This document shows positions 33,325 through 43,383 of a stretch of DNA of 64,000 bases, piece after piece. The stretch covers positions 310,001-374,000 of the forward strand of contig NZ_QDKM01000002.1 in the NCBI RefSeq assembly GCF_003076755.1, in the 5' to 3' direction. The notes under the pieces are model-generated. The model had not been told where the DNA came from. It did not search any database and worked only from the letters and a program-made list of their open reading frames with translations. How positions within the stretch are numbered: position 1 is the first letter of the stretch; each line of letters begins with the position of its first letter. The stretch comes from Pararhodobacter oceanensis (lineage in GTDB: Bacteria > Pseudomonadota > Alphaproteobacteria > Rhodobacterales > Rhodobacteraceae). Position numbers and translations under genes: made by a program.

Positions 33325-35358
33325 TTAGCGCTTGCGCCGCCGCCGTGTGCCGCTCTCGGAACCGGCAGTGTTATGCGAGACATCGGGCAGATGCACGACC
33401 TTGAGCAAATGCGGAAACCCCTCGACCGCGTTGGGGATCGCCGAGGCATTGACGAAATGCTGCTGGAACTTCGGCTCGATCGCGGTCTCGACCTTATGGA
33501 TCTGGCCGACCTGTTTCTCGACCCCCGCACGCGCGCCGACATTGCACAGCGCCAGCCGCGCGCCGGTGCCCGCGGCGTTGCCGGCGCTGGTCACATTTTC
33601 CAGCGGGCAATCGGGGATCATCCCCAGCACCATCGCGTGTTTCGGGCTGATATGGGCGCCGAAGGCCCCGGCCAGCACCACGCGATCGACGGTTTCGGTG
33701 CCGAATTCATCCATCAACAGCCGCGCGCCCGCATAAAGCGCCGCTTTTGCCAGCTGGATCGCGCGGATATCGCCTTGGGTGACGGTGATCACCGGCCCGT
33801 TTTGCGCGCTGCCGTCATACACCAGATATTCATGGGTGCGCCCCGCGGCGCGCGAACGCGGCGTGCCGGTCTGCTCGGGTCCGCCGATCAATCCGGCGGG
33901 GTCAACCAGTCCGGCCATGCGCATTTCCGCCACCGCCTCGATGATCCCCGAGCCGCAGATGCCGGTGACGCCGGTGGAGGCGGTCGCCTCGGCAAAGCCT
34001 TCTTCGTTGGACCAGATATCGCAGCCGATCACCTTGAAGCGCGGTTCTTTGGTCTTGGGGTCGATCTCGAGATGCTCGATGGCGCCCGGTGCGGCGCGCT
34101 GGCCGCTGGAAATCTGCGCGCCCTCGAATGCCGGTCCGGTCGGCGAGGAACAGGCCAAGACCCGGGTTTTATTGCCCAAAAGGATTTCGGCATTGGTGCC
34201 GACATCGACGATCAAGACCAGATCATCCGAGAGTTGCGGCGCCTCCGACAGCGCCACCGCCGCCGCATCCGCGCCCACATGCCCCGCGATACAGGGCAGG
34301 ATATAAAGCCGCGCCTCGGGGTTGATCGCGGTCAGATCGACCTCGCTGGCGGGCAGGGACAGCGACGAAGAGGTGGCCAACGCAAAGGGCGCTTGCCCCA
34401 GTTCCACCGGATCAATCCCCATGAACAAATGGTGCATGACGGGGTTGCAGACGATCACCGTTTCCATGATCGCCAGCGGATCAATGCCGGCCTCTTCGGC
34501 GACATTCAGCGACAGCGTGTTGATCGCCTCGCGCACCGCTTTGGTCATCTCGATATCACCGCCGGGGTTCATCATCGAATAGGACACGCGGCTCATCAGG
34601 TCTTCGCCAAAGCGGATCTGCGGGTTCATGATCCCGCCCGAGGCGATCACGCTGCCATCGCGTAAGTCACTGAGATGCGCGGCAATTGTCGTCGAGCCAA
34701 GGTCAAAGGCAATGCCGCAAAGCGCGCCTTCATAGAGGCCGGGCCAGACATCGAGAATGCGCGATATGCCGGTGTGATCGCGATACAGCGCCACGGTGAT
34801 CTGGAATTTGCCCTTGCGCAGCACCGGCTGCAATTTGCGCAGGATCGTCGGGCCGGCCTCGACGCGCGGGATCTCCCATTGCTCGCGCAGGGCGTTGGCC
34901 AGCCGCTCGAGATCCCCGGAGGGTTCATGCATATCGGGCTCGGCAACCTCGACAAAATAAAGCCGCGTGGCGGGGTCCATCTCGACCACCCGTGCCGAGG
35001 CCGCCTTGCGCACCACCTGCCGGTGCAACTGGCTCTCGGGCGGCACATCAACGACGACATCGCCCATCACCTGCGCCTGACAGCCCAGCCGCCGCCCGTC
35101 CAGCATGCCGCGCTTGTCCTTATAGCGCTGCTCGACCGAATTCCACGCGCTCAGCGCCTCGGGCGAGACTGTGACCCCGTGTTTGGGAAACTCGCCTACC
35201 CCCGGAGATACCTGACATTTCGAGCAGATCCCGCGGCCTCCACAGACCGAGTCCAGATCGACGCCCAATTGCCGTGCGGCGGTCAGAATGGGCGTGCCAT
35301 GGGCAAACCGCCCGCGCTTGCCCGAGGGGGTAAAGATCACCAATGCGTCATCAGCCAT
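33325..35358 (-). CDS. Reductive activator of corrinoid proteins (RACo/RamA-like, [2Fe-2S] plus DUF4445 ASKHA domain)
   Basis: A 677-residue protein with an N-terminal ferredoxin-type [2Fe-2S] domain (Cys39, Cys45, Cys48, Cys93 in VCGGRGICSKC and RRLGCQAQV). A middle domain and a large ASKHA ATPase domain follow (CGIAFDLGSTTIAAHLSDLR, LVLIVDVGTNAEILLGN, GICGSGIIEAVAEM). This is the RACo architecture. Such proteins reduce inactive Co(II) corrinoid to Co(I) with ATP, resetting methyltransferase systems. It would serve the corrinoid protein at 53.1 kb and the MttB-like enzyme at 6.0 kb. Met 35358 (MADDALVIFTPSGKRG) starts the ferredoxin fold. The C-terminus ends in a basic RRRRKR tail. Confidence 0.9.
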   Translation of the reverse strand: MADDALVIFTPSGKRGRFAHGTPILTAARQLGVDLDSVCGGRGICSKCQVSPGVGEFPKHGVTVSPEALSAWNSVEQRYKDKRGMLDGRRLGCQAQVMGDVVVDVPPESQLHRQVVRKAASARVVEMDPATRLYFVEVAEPDMHEPSGDLERLANALREQWEIPRVEAGPTILRKLQPVLRKGKFQITVALYRDHTGISRILDVWPGLYEGALCGIAFDLGSTTIAAHLSDLRDGSVIASGGIMNPQIRFGEDLMSRVSYSMMNPGGDIEMTKAVREAINTLSLNVAEEAGIDPLAIMETVIVCNPVMHHLFMGIDPVELGQAPFALATSSSLSLPASEVDLTAINPEARLYILPCIAGHVGADAAAVALSEAPQLSDDLVLIVDVGTNAEILLGNKTRVLACSSPTGPAFEGAQISSGQRAAPGAIEHLEIDPKTKEPRFKVIGCDIWSNEEGFAEATASTGVTGICGSGIIEAVAEMRMAGLVDPAGLIGGPEQTGTPRSRAAGRTHEYLVYDGSAQNGPVITVTQGDIRAIQLAKAALYAGARLLMDEFGTETVDRVVLAGAFGAHISPKHAMVLGMIPDCPLENVTSAGNAAGTGARLALCNVGARAGVEKQVGQIHKVETAIEPKFQQHFVNASAIPNAVEGFPHLLKVVHLPDVSHNTAGSESGTRRRRKR

Positions 35359-35505
35359 AGTCGCCGTCCCGTGCCCGTTATCACCTGCGCAATGCCTGCG
35401 CGCAGGTGTTCCATGGGCCAGTCTACGCCCGCTTGCAACCAGCGAAAGCGGGCCAGCGACACGGGCCATGCGGAAAGCGACCGGCGGGTGGGCTGTGGGG
35501 CGCGG

Positions 35506-35841
35506 TCAAGGGCGCGGGCGCAGGCTGGCGGTGAGCAGTTGCGCCTCGGCGAGCAGCGCGATCAGCACTTCGATATGTCTGGCCGCGCGCCACGGGCTGC
35601 CGACCTCATGCAGCGGACGCAAGCGGCGGGCGTTGTGGATCTCTTCGAGTTCGATCAACTGCGCGAGGCAGTCGGCGCCCGGCTTTGGCGTAACCGGCAC
35701 CCTGAGGATGCGGCGCAGATCACGCGCGCGGGCATAGTCCAATGTGCCCAAGCGCGCGGTGCGCAACAACAGGCGCGGGCGGGTGATGCCCGTGAGCATG
35801 TGCAGGACGGTGAATGTCGCGTCGGGGGCGTGGAAGCTCAT
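35506..35841 (-). CDS. DUF6477-like small protein
   Basis: A 111-residue protein with a basic N-terminal half (TRPRLLLRTARLGTLDYARA, ARDLRRILRVP) and a helical C-terminal half with Leu/Ala/Glu. It matches what I recall as DUF6477, which in Rhodobacteraceae is encoded divergently next to a DUF6456 gene, exactly as here. Function unknown. Start at 35841 follows the conserved MSFHAPDATF opening; an upstream in-frame Met at 35883 is less likely. Confidence 0.75.
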   Translation of the reverse strand: MSFHAPDATFTVLHMLTGITRPRLLLRTARLGTLDYARARDLRRILRVPVTPKPGADCLAQLIELEEIHNARRLRPLHEVGSPWRAARHIEVLIALLAEAQLLTASLRPRP

Positions 35842-36118
35842 CGCGGTCTCCAATCTGGTTTGAAACTGCGCGGAGTTTGGCACAACTTATACGGGTGTTG
35901 CATTTCACGCCCGAGCCACCGTGCGCCGAGTTTATCGCATCTTTGCAAATGGGTAACGAAATAGGGGCCTGCGCATAAAGGTTAACAAGCCTGTTCCTAG
36001 CACACGCACGGGTTGCGTATCTTAACGAGTCCGAAACCAGTCCGAGACTGGCGCCGCCGGGGCTGCCACCCCGTTGCGTGTGACCCTATTCGCTATGGCA
36101 TAGTCAAAGAGGGACCTT

Positions 36119-37213
36119 ATGACCGCCAATATTTCACCGATTGCCAGACTGCCCGACTGGGTGCCTTCGGCGGTGCGTCTGTATCTCAAGCACACCGAAT
36201 CGGGGGTTTCCCTGCGCGAGATTGCCCGCAGCGAGGGGGTGCATGCCTCGACGGTGATGCGGCAGGTGCGCCGGTTTGAAAACCGCCGCGATGATCCGCT
36301 GGTGGAGCGCGCTTTGGGGCGGTTGTTGGAGCCGGAGGTGAGCGGGTCGGCTGTGGTGGCGGGGGGCGGGCGCGCGCAGATATCGGCGGCTTGTGCCAGA
36401 TCGCCGCAGGCCGCGCAGGCGAAGACCGGGCGCCCGCCGCTGGATGAGGCGCAGCTTGATGCCGAGGCGCGCCGTGTCTTGGCGGCGCTGGCCGGGCCGG
36501 GCGCGGTGATGGCGGTGGCGGCGGATATGGAGCGCGCGGTGGTGATCCGCGATAGCGGCGCGGGGCCGCAGCGTTTGGCGGTGCTCGACCGCCCCGTCGC
36601 CGAGGCTTTCGCCCTGCGCGACTGGATCACCTGTGTGCAGATGGGGCGGGTCTCGCGCTACGAGATTTCCGCTAATGGACGCGCGGCCTTGCGGCGATTG
36701 GGCGGCGAAGGGGGCAGCGCCGAGGCGGTGTCCCTACGCGATCCTGACGAGGCGCGGCGCACCCGTCCGGTGACGGTGGAAAATCCGGTGACCGCTTTGG
36801 CGCGGCGGCGCGACCGCGATGGCAATGTGTTTCTGGCGCCGAACCTGGTGGCGGCGGCGGAACGTCTGCGCGAGGATTTCGAGATCGCCCAGATGGGGCC
36901 GCGGATGGCACAGGATTGGGAGCGATTTCTGACCGGACCGGTGCAGGGCGGGCGCGGCGCGCATGACGGGTCCGGCGCGGCCTCGGGCGGTGCGCGGGCG
37001 GCGCGGGACCGGGTCAGCGCGGCGCTGGGTGAACTCGGGCCGGGGCTGGCGGATATGGCGCTGCGCTGCTGCTGTTATCTGGAGGGGTTGGAGACCGCCG
37101 AACGCCGCCTCGGCTGGTCAGCGCGCTCGGGCAAGATCGTGCTGCGCATCGCGCTCCTGCGGTTGCACCGCCACTATGAGGATCAGGGCGATGCGGGCAA
37201 GATGATCGGCTGA
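36119..37213 (+). CDS. DUF6456 domain protein with N-terminal helix-turn-helix
   Basis: A 364-residue putative DNA-binding protein. A helix-turn-helix (VSLREIARSEGVHASTVMRQ, about residues 31-50) near the N-terminus is followed by a poorly conserved linker. The C-terminal DUF6456 domain has NPVTALARRRD, RLREDFEIAQMGPRMAQDWE and a final WSARSGKIVLRIALLRLHRH. The family is widespread in Rhodobacteraceae, next to DUF6477, and is believed to be regulatory; no target is known. It is convergent with trpD. Confidence 0.8.
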   Translation: MTANISPIARLPDWVPSAVRLYLKHTESGVSLREIARSEGVHASTVMRQVRRFENRRDDPLVERALGRLLEPEVSGSAVVAGGGRAQISAACARSPQAAQAKTGRPPLDEAQLDAEARRVLAALAGPGAVMAVAADMERAVVIRDSGAGPQRLAVLDRPVAEAFALRDWITCVQMGRVSRYEISANGRAALRRLGGEGGSAEAVSLRDPDEARRTRPVTVENPVTALARRRDRDGNVFLAPNLVAAAERLREDFEIAQMGPRMAQDWERFLTGPVQGGRGAHDGSGAASGGARAARDRVSAALGELGPGLADMALRCCCYLEGLETAERRLGWSARSGKIVLRIALLRLHRHYEDQGDAGKMIG

Positions 37214-37372
37214 CCTGCGCGGGTTTGGATGTCAGACGTTTGGCATCACGTCCTGCTGTGTGCCGCGCTTGAGAGGCGAGGGAAAGCCTGTAAATGTTGA
37301 ATAAGTGATATTTTCGGCAGTATCAGCGCCCGAAAGCGGTCTGGGACGTTGAAAAACCATCAATCCGCAAGC

Positions 37373-38389
37373 TCACTCCACCGGCAGGATCCGCGCCAGT
37401 GTCGCCACCTTCTCGGCGGCGGCACCGGACTCGAGCGAGACCCGCGCCATCTCGACGCCCGCCTTCAGATCCTCCACACGTCCGGCCACGATCAGCGCCG
37501 CGGCGGTGTTGAACAGCACCGCATCGCGGTAGGCTGGGCGGCCCGCACCGGCCAGAACTGCGGCCATCTCGGCGGCATTCTCTGAGGGATCACCGCCCAG
37601 AAGATCCTCGAACGGATAGACCGGCAGACCGGCGTCCTCGGGATGCACCTCGAACTCGCGCAGCGCGCCGTTTTCGAGTGCGACCACCTGCGAGGGCGCG
37701 GCAATCGACAGCTCATCAGTGCCGTCGCCACCATGCACCAGCCAGGCTTTTTCCGACCCCAGCGCCAGCAGCACCTCGGCCATCGGGCGGATCAATTCGG
37801 GCGTGAAGGCGCCGGTCAATTGCCGCGTCACCCCCGCCGGATTGGTCAGCGGGCCAAGGATGTTAAAGATCGTGCGGGTGCCCAATTCGGCGCGCACCGG
37901 CCCGACATGGCGCATCGCCGGATGATGCATCGGCGCCATCATGAAGCAGATGCCGGCCTCGGCCAGCGCCTTTTGCACCTTATCGGCAGTGACCATCACC
38001 TCGATCCCCAGCGCGCCCAAAGCATCCGCCGCGCCGGATTTCGATGACAGGTTGCGGTTGCCGTGTTTCGCCACCGGCACGCCCGCGCCCGCGACGACAA
38101 AGGCCGTCGTGGTCGAGATATTCAGCGTGCCCTTGCCGTCGCCGCCGGTGCCGACCACGTCGATCGCGCCAGCGGGGGCACGCACCTTGACGCAGCGCGC
38201 GCGCATCACCGCGGCGGCGGCGGCATATTCATCGACCACCTCGCCGCGGGTGCGCAGGGTCATCAAGAACCCGCCCATCTGCGCCGGTGTTGCATTGCCG
38301 GCAAACAGGATGCCGAAGGCGTCCTCGGCCTCGGCGCGGGTCAGCGGGCGGTCAACGGCGCTGGCAATCAGGCTTTTCATATCGTTCAT
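37373..38389 (-). CDS. trpD: Anthranilate phosphoribosyltransferase
   Basis: A 338-residue enzyme that joins anthranilate and PRPP in tryptophan synthesis. [20 protein letters not shown] carries the GTGGD PRPP motif, and [20 protein letters not shown] and [11 protein letters not shown] are also diagnostic. The start overlaps the trpG stop by four bases (ATGA), so the two are translationally coupled. In many Rhodobacteraceae trpC follows trpD; here the next gene is a convergent DUF6456 gene, so trpC must be elsewhere. Confidence 0.97.
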   Translation of the reverse strand: MNDMKSLIASAVDRPLTRAEAEDAFGILFAGNATPAQMGGFLMTLRTRGEVVDEYAAAAAVMRARCVKVRAPAGAIDVVGTGGDGKGTLNISTTTAFVVAGAGVPVAKHGNRNLSSKSGAADALGALGIEVMVTADKVQKALAEAGICFMMAPMHHPAMRHVGPVRAELGTRTIFNILGPLTNPAGVTRQLTGAFTPELIRPMAEVLLALGSEKAWLVHGGDGTDELSIAAPSQVVALENGALREFEVHPEDAGLPVYPFEDLLGGDPSENAAEMAAVLAGAGRPAYRDAVLFNTAAALIVAGRVEDLKAGVEMARVSLESGAAAEKVATLARILPVE

Positions 38390-38967
38390 GCCGGCACTCC
38401 AAGCTGATCGAGAAAGGTTTTCAGCATCGCATGGCCATGTTGCGAGGCGATGCTTTCGGGGTGGAATTGCACCCCTTCGATGGGCAGGCTCTTGTGCCGC
38501 AGGCCCATGATCATATCGTCGTCTAGCCAGGCGCTGACCTCAAGACAGTCGGGCAGCGAGGCGCGCTCGACCATCAGCGAATGATAGCGCGTGGCCTCCA
38601 GTGGCGAGGGCAGACCGGCGAAAACGCCCGCGCCTTCGTGGTTAATGCGGCCCAATTTACCATGAACGATCTCATCGGCGCGCACCACTTTGCCGCCAAA
38701 CGCCTGCCCGATGCTCTGATGGCCCAGACAGACGCCCAACAGCGGCAGGCGGGTCTCGGCGCAGGCCTGCACCAGATCAAGGCAGATGCCCGCCTGATCG
38801 GGATCGCAGGGTCCGGGGCTGAGCACAATTCCCGCCGGTTTCATCGCCAGCGCCTCTTGCGCAGTCAGCGCGTCATTGCGTTTGACCACCACTTCGGCGC
38901 CCAATTCCCCGAGGTAATGCACGAGGTTATAGGTGAAACTGTCGTAATTATCGATCAAGAGCAGCAT
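38386..38967 (-). CDS. trpG: Anthranilate synthase component II (glutamine amidotransferase)
   Basis: A 193-residue class I glutamine amidotransferase that supplies ammonia to TrpE. The nucleophile Cys lies in [17 protein letters not shown] (about residue 79) and the catalytic His and Glu in [28 protein letters not shown] is the standard N-terminus. trpE is not in this window, so a dual role in p-aminobenzoate synthesis cannot be excluded. First gene of the trpG-trpD pair. Confidence 0.95.
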   Translation of the reverse strand: MLLLIDNYDSFTYNLVHYLGELGAEVVVKRNDALTAQEALAMKPAGIVLSPGPCDPDQAGICLDLVQACAETRLPLLGVCLGHQSIGQAFGGKVVRADEIVHGKLGRINHEGAGVFAGLPSPLEATRYHSLMVERASLPDCLEVSAWLDDDMIMGLRHKSLPIEGVQFHPESIASQHGHAMLKTFLDQLGVPA

Positions 38968-39149
38968 GGGGCGATCCGGCGCGAGGGATTTGAGCCCCTA
39001 CATGCAACCGGGCAAGGGGCGGGGTCAACCCGCGACCGTGCCCTTGCGGGTGCGTTTGGCGTGGATTTGCGGGGCATCCGGGGGTGTCATGGGGCGCCGG
39101 ATTGGCTATACTGGCGGCTAAGATTCCGGTCAGGAACATGAGAGGCGAG

Positions 39150-41648
39150 ATGGGCGGTTTTATCAAAGGTGTATTGGTCGGCGCGGTCAGTTTTGTGCTG
39201 GGGCTGGCGGTATTGACGCTGGTGTTTCCGGTGCCCGGACAGCTTGAGGATGACGCGGGGCCTCTGGGCGCGCAGGTCGATGGGGCTGCGGGTGAAGAGG
39301 CGGTCGCCGAGGGCGAGCCCGAGCCAACGGAGGCGCCGGAAGACGCGGGCGAAGCTGCGCCTGAGGCTGCGATGGAGGCCGCTCCCGAAGGCTTGGCTGA
39401 GGCTGCGCCGGACGCGATGACCGGTGAGGATATTGACGCCGAGGTGGGGGGCGAAACGGACGCCACTGCAGAGATTGTCGCGCCGGAGGATGCTTCTGAG
39501 GGGGCCGAAACCAGCGAGAGCGAGGTAATGGGCGCGGAGGCCGAGGGGGCTGCCGAGACGGGAGCGGCTTTGGCTGTACCTCAGCCGGAGGCGCCTTTGG
39601 GGGCGGACGCCGAGGCGCCGGAGGCGGGTGAGGGCGGCGGGGAGTCGCAGGCGCAAACCGTTGAAAACGCAGAAGTATCGGATGCCGGGGGCGCTGCGGA
39701 TGTGACCGAGGACGCTGACGAGGCGGCGCCTTCCACCGAGCGTGCAGAGACTGCCATGGTCGAGGCGCTGGAAGAGGTGATGGCCAGCGAAGACGCCGCC
39801 AGCGTGACGGAAGCACCGGGGCAAGACAGCCCAGCGGCACGCAGTGCGCTTGAGGTTGAAGCTGGCGATGAACTGGCGGCGGTCGGCGCTGGAGAGCACG
39901 CGGCGGTGGCGGCGGAATTGCCCGACCCGCCCGAGATGCCCGCGCAGGTAGACGTCACAGAGCCGCCGGTTGAGTTGGCCCCCGCATTGCCAGAGGTGGC
40001 CGAAGGTGAGACCCCGCCCGAGGGTGAAAACATGGCGGTTGGAGCCACGGGCGAGGAGGAGAGCGACCCGCTGATCGCGCCGGAATTGGCAGAGGAAGAC
40101 AGGGGCGTTGCGCAAGTTGCTGAGCTTGAGGGCGAGGCGGTCGAGAGCCTTGATGCGGCGGTGACCGAGGCGTTGCCAGTCGAGCCGGATGCGGCAGAGG
40201 TTGATGCGGGCGTTGCGCCGGTTGCGGAGGCTGAGGAGGGGGCGGTCGAGAGCCTTGATGGGGCGGTGACCGAGACGTTGCCTGTTGAGATGGAAGCGGC
40301 AGGGTCCGATGCGGGCGTTGCGCCGGTCGCAGAGTCTGAGGGACATGCGGTCGAGAGCCTCGATGGGGCGGTGACCGGGGCGCTGCCGGTTGAGATTGAA
40401 GCGCCAGAGGCCGATGCGTCAGACACGGGAGATGCGCCGGTTGTGGAGGCGTTGCCTGTTGAGACGGGTGCGGCAGAAGGGGACGCCGCCGATACGGAGG
40501 TCGCGGAGCCTCAGGATGCGGCGGTGATCGAGGCGTTGCCAAGCGGGGCGGATGCGGTAGAGCAGGATACCGTTGGAGCTGCTGAAACTGTGGTTGCCGG
40601 GTCTGCCGCTGGGGATGAACCGCAAGCCGCGGGGGAGGGGGCGCCGGTGCAGGCTTTGCCCGACGAGGCGGTGCAGCCGCTTGAGCCGTCACTTGACCCC
40701 ACGGTTGAGCCGCCAGTTGAATCCGCGCTGGAAACCCCGCCAATGCCGCAGGTGCGGCGGATGCCCGGGGGCTCGGCGGATGTTGCGGTGCGGCGGGGGT
40801 TGTCGGGGGGAACGGCAGGGGGATCAGTTGCGGGATCAGCGGGCGCCGAGGCGCCGACCGCGGGTGTGCGGATCGGGCGGTTGCCAAGTATTGGCCGCAG
40901 CACAGAGTCCGATCTGGCGGATGCCGCAGATGCGCAGGCCACCGAGGCTGCCGACGCGATAACCCCTTCTGAAACCACGGATTTACCCGCCTATCAACGC
41001 TATGCCGCCGAGGTCTCCCTTGCCCCCGGCGCCAATGCCCTGGGCGTGGTGCTGATCGAGGACCCCATGGCCGAGGCGGCGTTGACCGCGCTGCCGCTGC
41101 CGGTGACGCTGGCGATGGACCCCGCCGATCCGGACGGCCCACGCCGCGCTGCAGCATACCGTGCCGCAGGGCATGAGATCGCGCTGTTGGCGCAGGGCAT
41201 CCCCGAGGGCGCGACGCCGGCGGATATCGAGGTCACCCTGCAGGTCTGGATGCGTGACTTCCCGCAGGTGGTGGCGCTGATTGATGTCGCCGAGGGCGGG
41301 ATTGCCAGCCGTCGCCTGATCGCGCGTGATCTGGCGCTGATGCTGGCGCCCGAAGGCTATGGGGTGATCGCCCTGCGCAGCAATCTTGACGCTTTCGGGC
41401 AGGCGGCGCAGGCGGCGGGGCTGGCGACGGCCTCGGTGTATCGCAGGGTCGATGGCGCGGGGCAGAGCGCGATTCGCATCCGCCGGATGATCGACCGTGC
41501 GGGGTTCGAGGCGCAGCGCAGCGCGGGCATTTTGATTGTCGGTTCGGCGGGCAATCCTGACACGCTGGAGGCTTTGCGCAACTTTGCACAGGCGTCGGCG
41601 CGGGGCGTGGTGGTGACACCGGCCTCGGCGGTGCTGGCGGTGCAGTGA
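39150..41648 (+). CDS. Membrane-anchored divergent polysaccharide deacetylase with long acidic repeat region
   Basis: An 832-residue protein. An N-terminal membrane anchor (GGFIKGVLVGAVSFVLGLAVL) is followed by about 580 residues of low-complexity sequence rich in Glu, Ala, Val and Pro. Within this lie three tandem copies of a 35-residue unit (residues about 319-423). The last ~220 residues are a divergent polysaccharide deacetylase (DUF610/YibQ) domain (ALPLPVTLAMDPADPDGPRR, GHEIALLAQGIPEG). YibQ-type domains are periplasmic and of uncertain enzymatic activity. ATG 39150 follows GAGAGGCGAG; Met 39138 is possible. The acidic spacer could reach across the periplasm. Confidence 0.85.
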   Translation: MGGFIKGVLVGAVSFVLGLAVLTLVFPVPGQLEDDAGPLGAQVDGAAGEEAVAEGEPEPTEAPEDAGEAAPEAAMEAAPEGLAEAAPDAMTGEDIDAEVGGETDATAEIVAPEDASEGAETSESEVMGAEAEGAAETGAALAVPQPEAPLGADAEAPEAGEGGGESQAQTVENAEVSDAGGAADVTEDADEAAPSTERAETAMVEALEEVMASEDAASVTEAPGQDSPAARSALEVEAGDELAAVGAGEHAAVAAELPDPPEMPAQVDVTEPPVELAPALPEVAEGETPPEGENMAVGATGEEESDPLIAPELAEEDRGVAQVAELEGEAVESLDAAVTEALPVEPDAAEVDAGVAPVAEAEEGAVESLDGAVTETLPVEMEAAGSDAGVAPVAESEGHAVESLDGAVTGALPVEIEAPEADASDTGDAPVVEALPVETGAAEGDAADTEVAEPQDAAVIEALPSGADAVEQDTVGAAETVVAGSAAGDEPQAAGEGAPVQALPDEAVQPLEPSLDPTVEPPVESALETPPMPQVRRMPGGSADVAVRRGLSGGTAGGSVAGSAGAEAPTAGVRIGRLPSIGRSTESDLADAADAQATEAADAITPSETTDLPAYQRYAAEVSLAPGANALGVVLIEDPMAEAALTALPLPVTLAMDPADPDGPRRAAAYRAAGHEIALLAQGIPEGATPADIEVTLQVWMRDFPQVVALIDVAEGGIASRRLIARDLALMLAPEGYGVIALRSNLDAFGQAAQAAGLATASVYRRVDGAGQSAIRIRRMIDRAGFEAQRSAGILIVGSAGNPDTLEALRNFAQASARGVVVTPASAVLAVQ
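40104..40418 (+). repeat. Tandem repeat of 105 bp inside the deacetylase gene
   Basis: Three in-frame copies start at 40104, 40209 and 40314. Each encodes G-V-A-(P/Q)-V-A-E, then AVESLD(A/G)AVT, then LPVE and an acidic end. Degenerate partial copies continue to about 40560. The period is exactly 105 bases (35 codons). Confidence 0.9.
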
Positions 41649-41743
41649 GGCCGCGTCCGGGCCAAAACCATAGACCGGATCAACAGCATATACCGCGCGG
41701 GGCGAAACCCTCTCCGCGCGGAAACACCTGTGATCCCAAAGAT

Positions 41744-42070
41744 TTACATCGAGAAACTGGTGCCGCAGCCGCAGCTTGAGGCGGCGTTGGGGTTCTCGAT
41801 GGTGAAGCGCGCGCCGATCAGCTCTTCGGTGAAATCAATCACCGAATTGGCCAGAAACGGCAGCGAGACAGGATCGACGACCACCGCTTGCCCCTTGCCC
41901 TCGAGCACCAGATCATCCTCGGCCTTGGCGTCAAGGGTTATCTCATAGGAGAACCCCGAGCACCCGCCGCCCAAGACAGCCACACGCAAAACTTGCGGCT
42001 CGCCGGCGGATTCGGCAATTTCAGCAAGGCGTTCAAAGGCGCGGTCGGTAATTTTAGGTGGAAGATTCAT
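41744..42070 (-). CDS. erpA: Iron-sulfur cluster insertion protein (HesB/IscA family, ErpA-like)
   Basis: A 108-residue A-type carrier that delivers Fe-S clusters to target proteins. The three cysteine ligands are Cys37 (GGGCSGFSYE), Cys100 and Cys102 (SSCGCGTSFSM). The ErpA label follows the dgt neighbour typical of alphaproteobacteria; distinction from IscA/SufA by sequence alone is not certain. It is divergent from dgt with a 110-base control region. Confidence 0.9.
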   Translation of the reverse strand: MNLPPKITDRAFERLAEIAESAGEPQVLRVAVLGGGCSGFSYEITLDAKAEDDLVLEGKGQAVVVDPVSLPFLANSVIDFTEELIGARFTIENPNAASSCGCGTSFSM

Positions 42071-42180
42071 GGCAGATCATTGGTTTCCTTAAGGTCTGAG
42101 CCAGATATAAGCGGGGGAACACGGTGCGACAAGCGCACCGGCCCTCAAATTCACTCTGTTAGACTGTGGGCCTTTTCACC

Positions 42181-43383
42181 ATGACTGCAACCGTTCCTTT
42201 CGCCGCCGACCCCAGAGCCAGCCGCGGACGGCTGTATCCGGAAGTGATCTCGACCTTCCGCTCGCCATTCCAGCGCGACCGCGACCGGATCATCCATTCC
42301 TCGGCGTTTCGCAGGCTCAAGCATAAAACGCAGGTGTTTATCGAGCATGAGGGCGATTATTACCGCACCCGCCTGACCCATTCGATCGAGGTGGCGCAGG
42401 TGGCGCGGACGCTAGCCGGCGCGCTGGGGCTGAACACCGATCTCGCCGAGGCAATCGCGCTGGCGCATGATCTGGGGCACACGCCCTTTGGCCATACCGG
42501 CGAGGATGCGCTGGCGGAGCTGATGCAGCCCTACGGCGGCTTTGACCATAACGCGCAGGCGCTGCGGATTGTCACCAAGCTGGAACGCCATTACGCGGAT
42601 TTCGACGGGCTCAACCTGAGTTGGGAGACGCTGGAGGGCATCGCCAAGCATAACGGCCCGATTTTGGATGCCGAGGGCAAGGTGCTGAAACCGCCGCTGC
42701 CGATGGCGCTGGCCGAGTATAACGCGCAGCATGATCTGTGGCTGCACACCCATGCCAGCGCCGAGGCGCAGGTGGCGGCGATTGCCGATGATGTGGCCTA
42801 TAACCACCATGATCTGCACGACGGGCTGCGCTCGGGTCTGTTTGACGAAGATGATCTGATGGAATTGCCGATCACCGGCCCCGCCTTTGCCGCCGTCGAT
42901 GCGATGTATCCGGGGCTGGATAAAATGCGCCGCCGCCATGAGGCGCTGCGGCGGGTGTTCGGGGTGATGGTCGAGGATGTGATTGCCGTCGCCGAGCACC
43001 GGTTGCAGGCCGCGCAGCCCAAGGATGCCGATGCGATCCGCCATCTGGGCACCACCATTATCCGCTTTTCCGACAAGCTGTTTCGTGAGTTGAAAGTGAT
43101 CCGGCATTTCCTGTTCACCCGCATGTACCGCGCGCCTTCGGTGGTGGCGATGCGCGCCGAGGTGACGCAGGTGGTGCATGATCTGGTAACCTTGTTCATG
43201 AAAGCCCCCGAGCATCTGCCCGAGGAATGGCGCGGTGACGTTGCGTTAGCTGCCTCAGATACCGAACTGGCGCGGATCGTGGCGGATTACGTTGCCGGTA
43301 TGACCGACCGATTCGCATTGCAAGAACACGCCCGTCTCATCGAAGGAAGCCAAGCATGGCCGCAGGCACCCTATCAGGTCTAA
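42181..43383 (+). CDS. dgt: Deoxyguanosinetriphosphate triphosphohydrolase-like protein
   Basis: A 400-residue HD-domain enzyme that removes triphosphate from dNTPs. RDRDRIIHSSAFRRLKHKTQ, the metal-binding RLTHSIEVAQ and AHDLGHTPFGHTGEDAL, and the late IADDVAYNHHDLHDG are all present. The sequence belongs to the type 2 group usual in alphaproteobacteria. I choose ATG 42181; a GTG 15 bases upstream is less likely. The antiporter gene starts within its last 28 bases. Confidence 0.95.
   Translation: MTATVPFAADPRASRGRLYPEVISTFRSPFQRDRDRIIHSSAFRRLKHKTQVFIEHEGDYYRTRLTHSIEVAQVARTLAGALGLNTDLAEAIALAHDLGHTPFGHTGEDALAELMQPYGGFDHNAQALRIVTKLERHYADFDGLNLSWETLEGIAKHNGPILDAEGKVLKPPLPMALAEYNAQHDLWLHTHASAEAQVAAIADDVAYNHHDLHDGLRSGLFDEDDLMELPITGPAFAAVDAMYPGLDKMRRRHEALRRVFGVMVEDVIAVAEHRLQAAQPKDADAIRHLGTTIIRFSDKLFRELKVIRHFLFTRMYRAPSVVAMRAEVTQVVHDLVTLFMKAPEHLPEEWRGDVALAASDTELARIVADYVAGMTDRFALQEHARLIEGSQAWPQAPYQV

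Noticed and set aside
38968-39149. Tryptophan leader peptide or attenuator before trpG
   Set aside because: No short frame with tandem Trp codons and no terminator/antiterminator pair seen on the minus strand.
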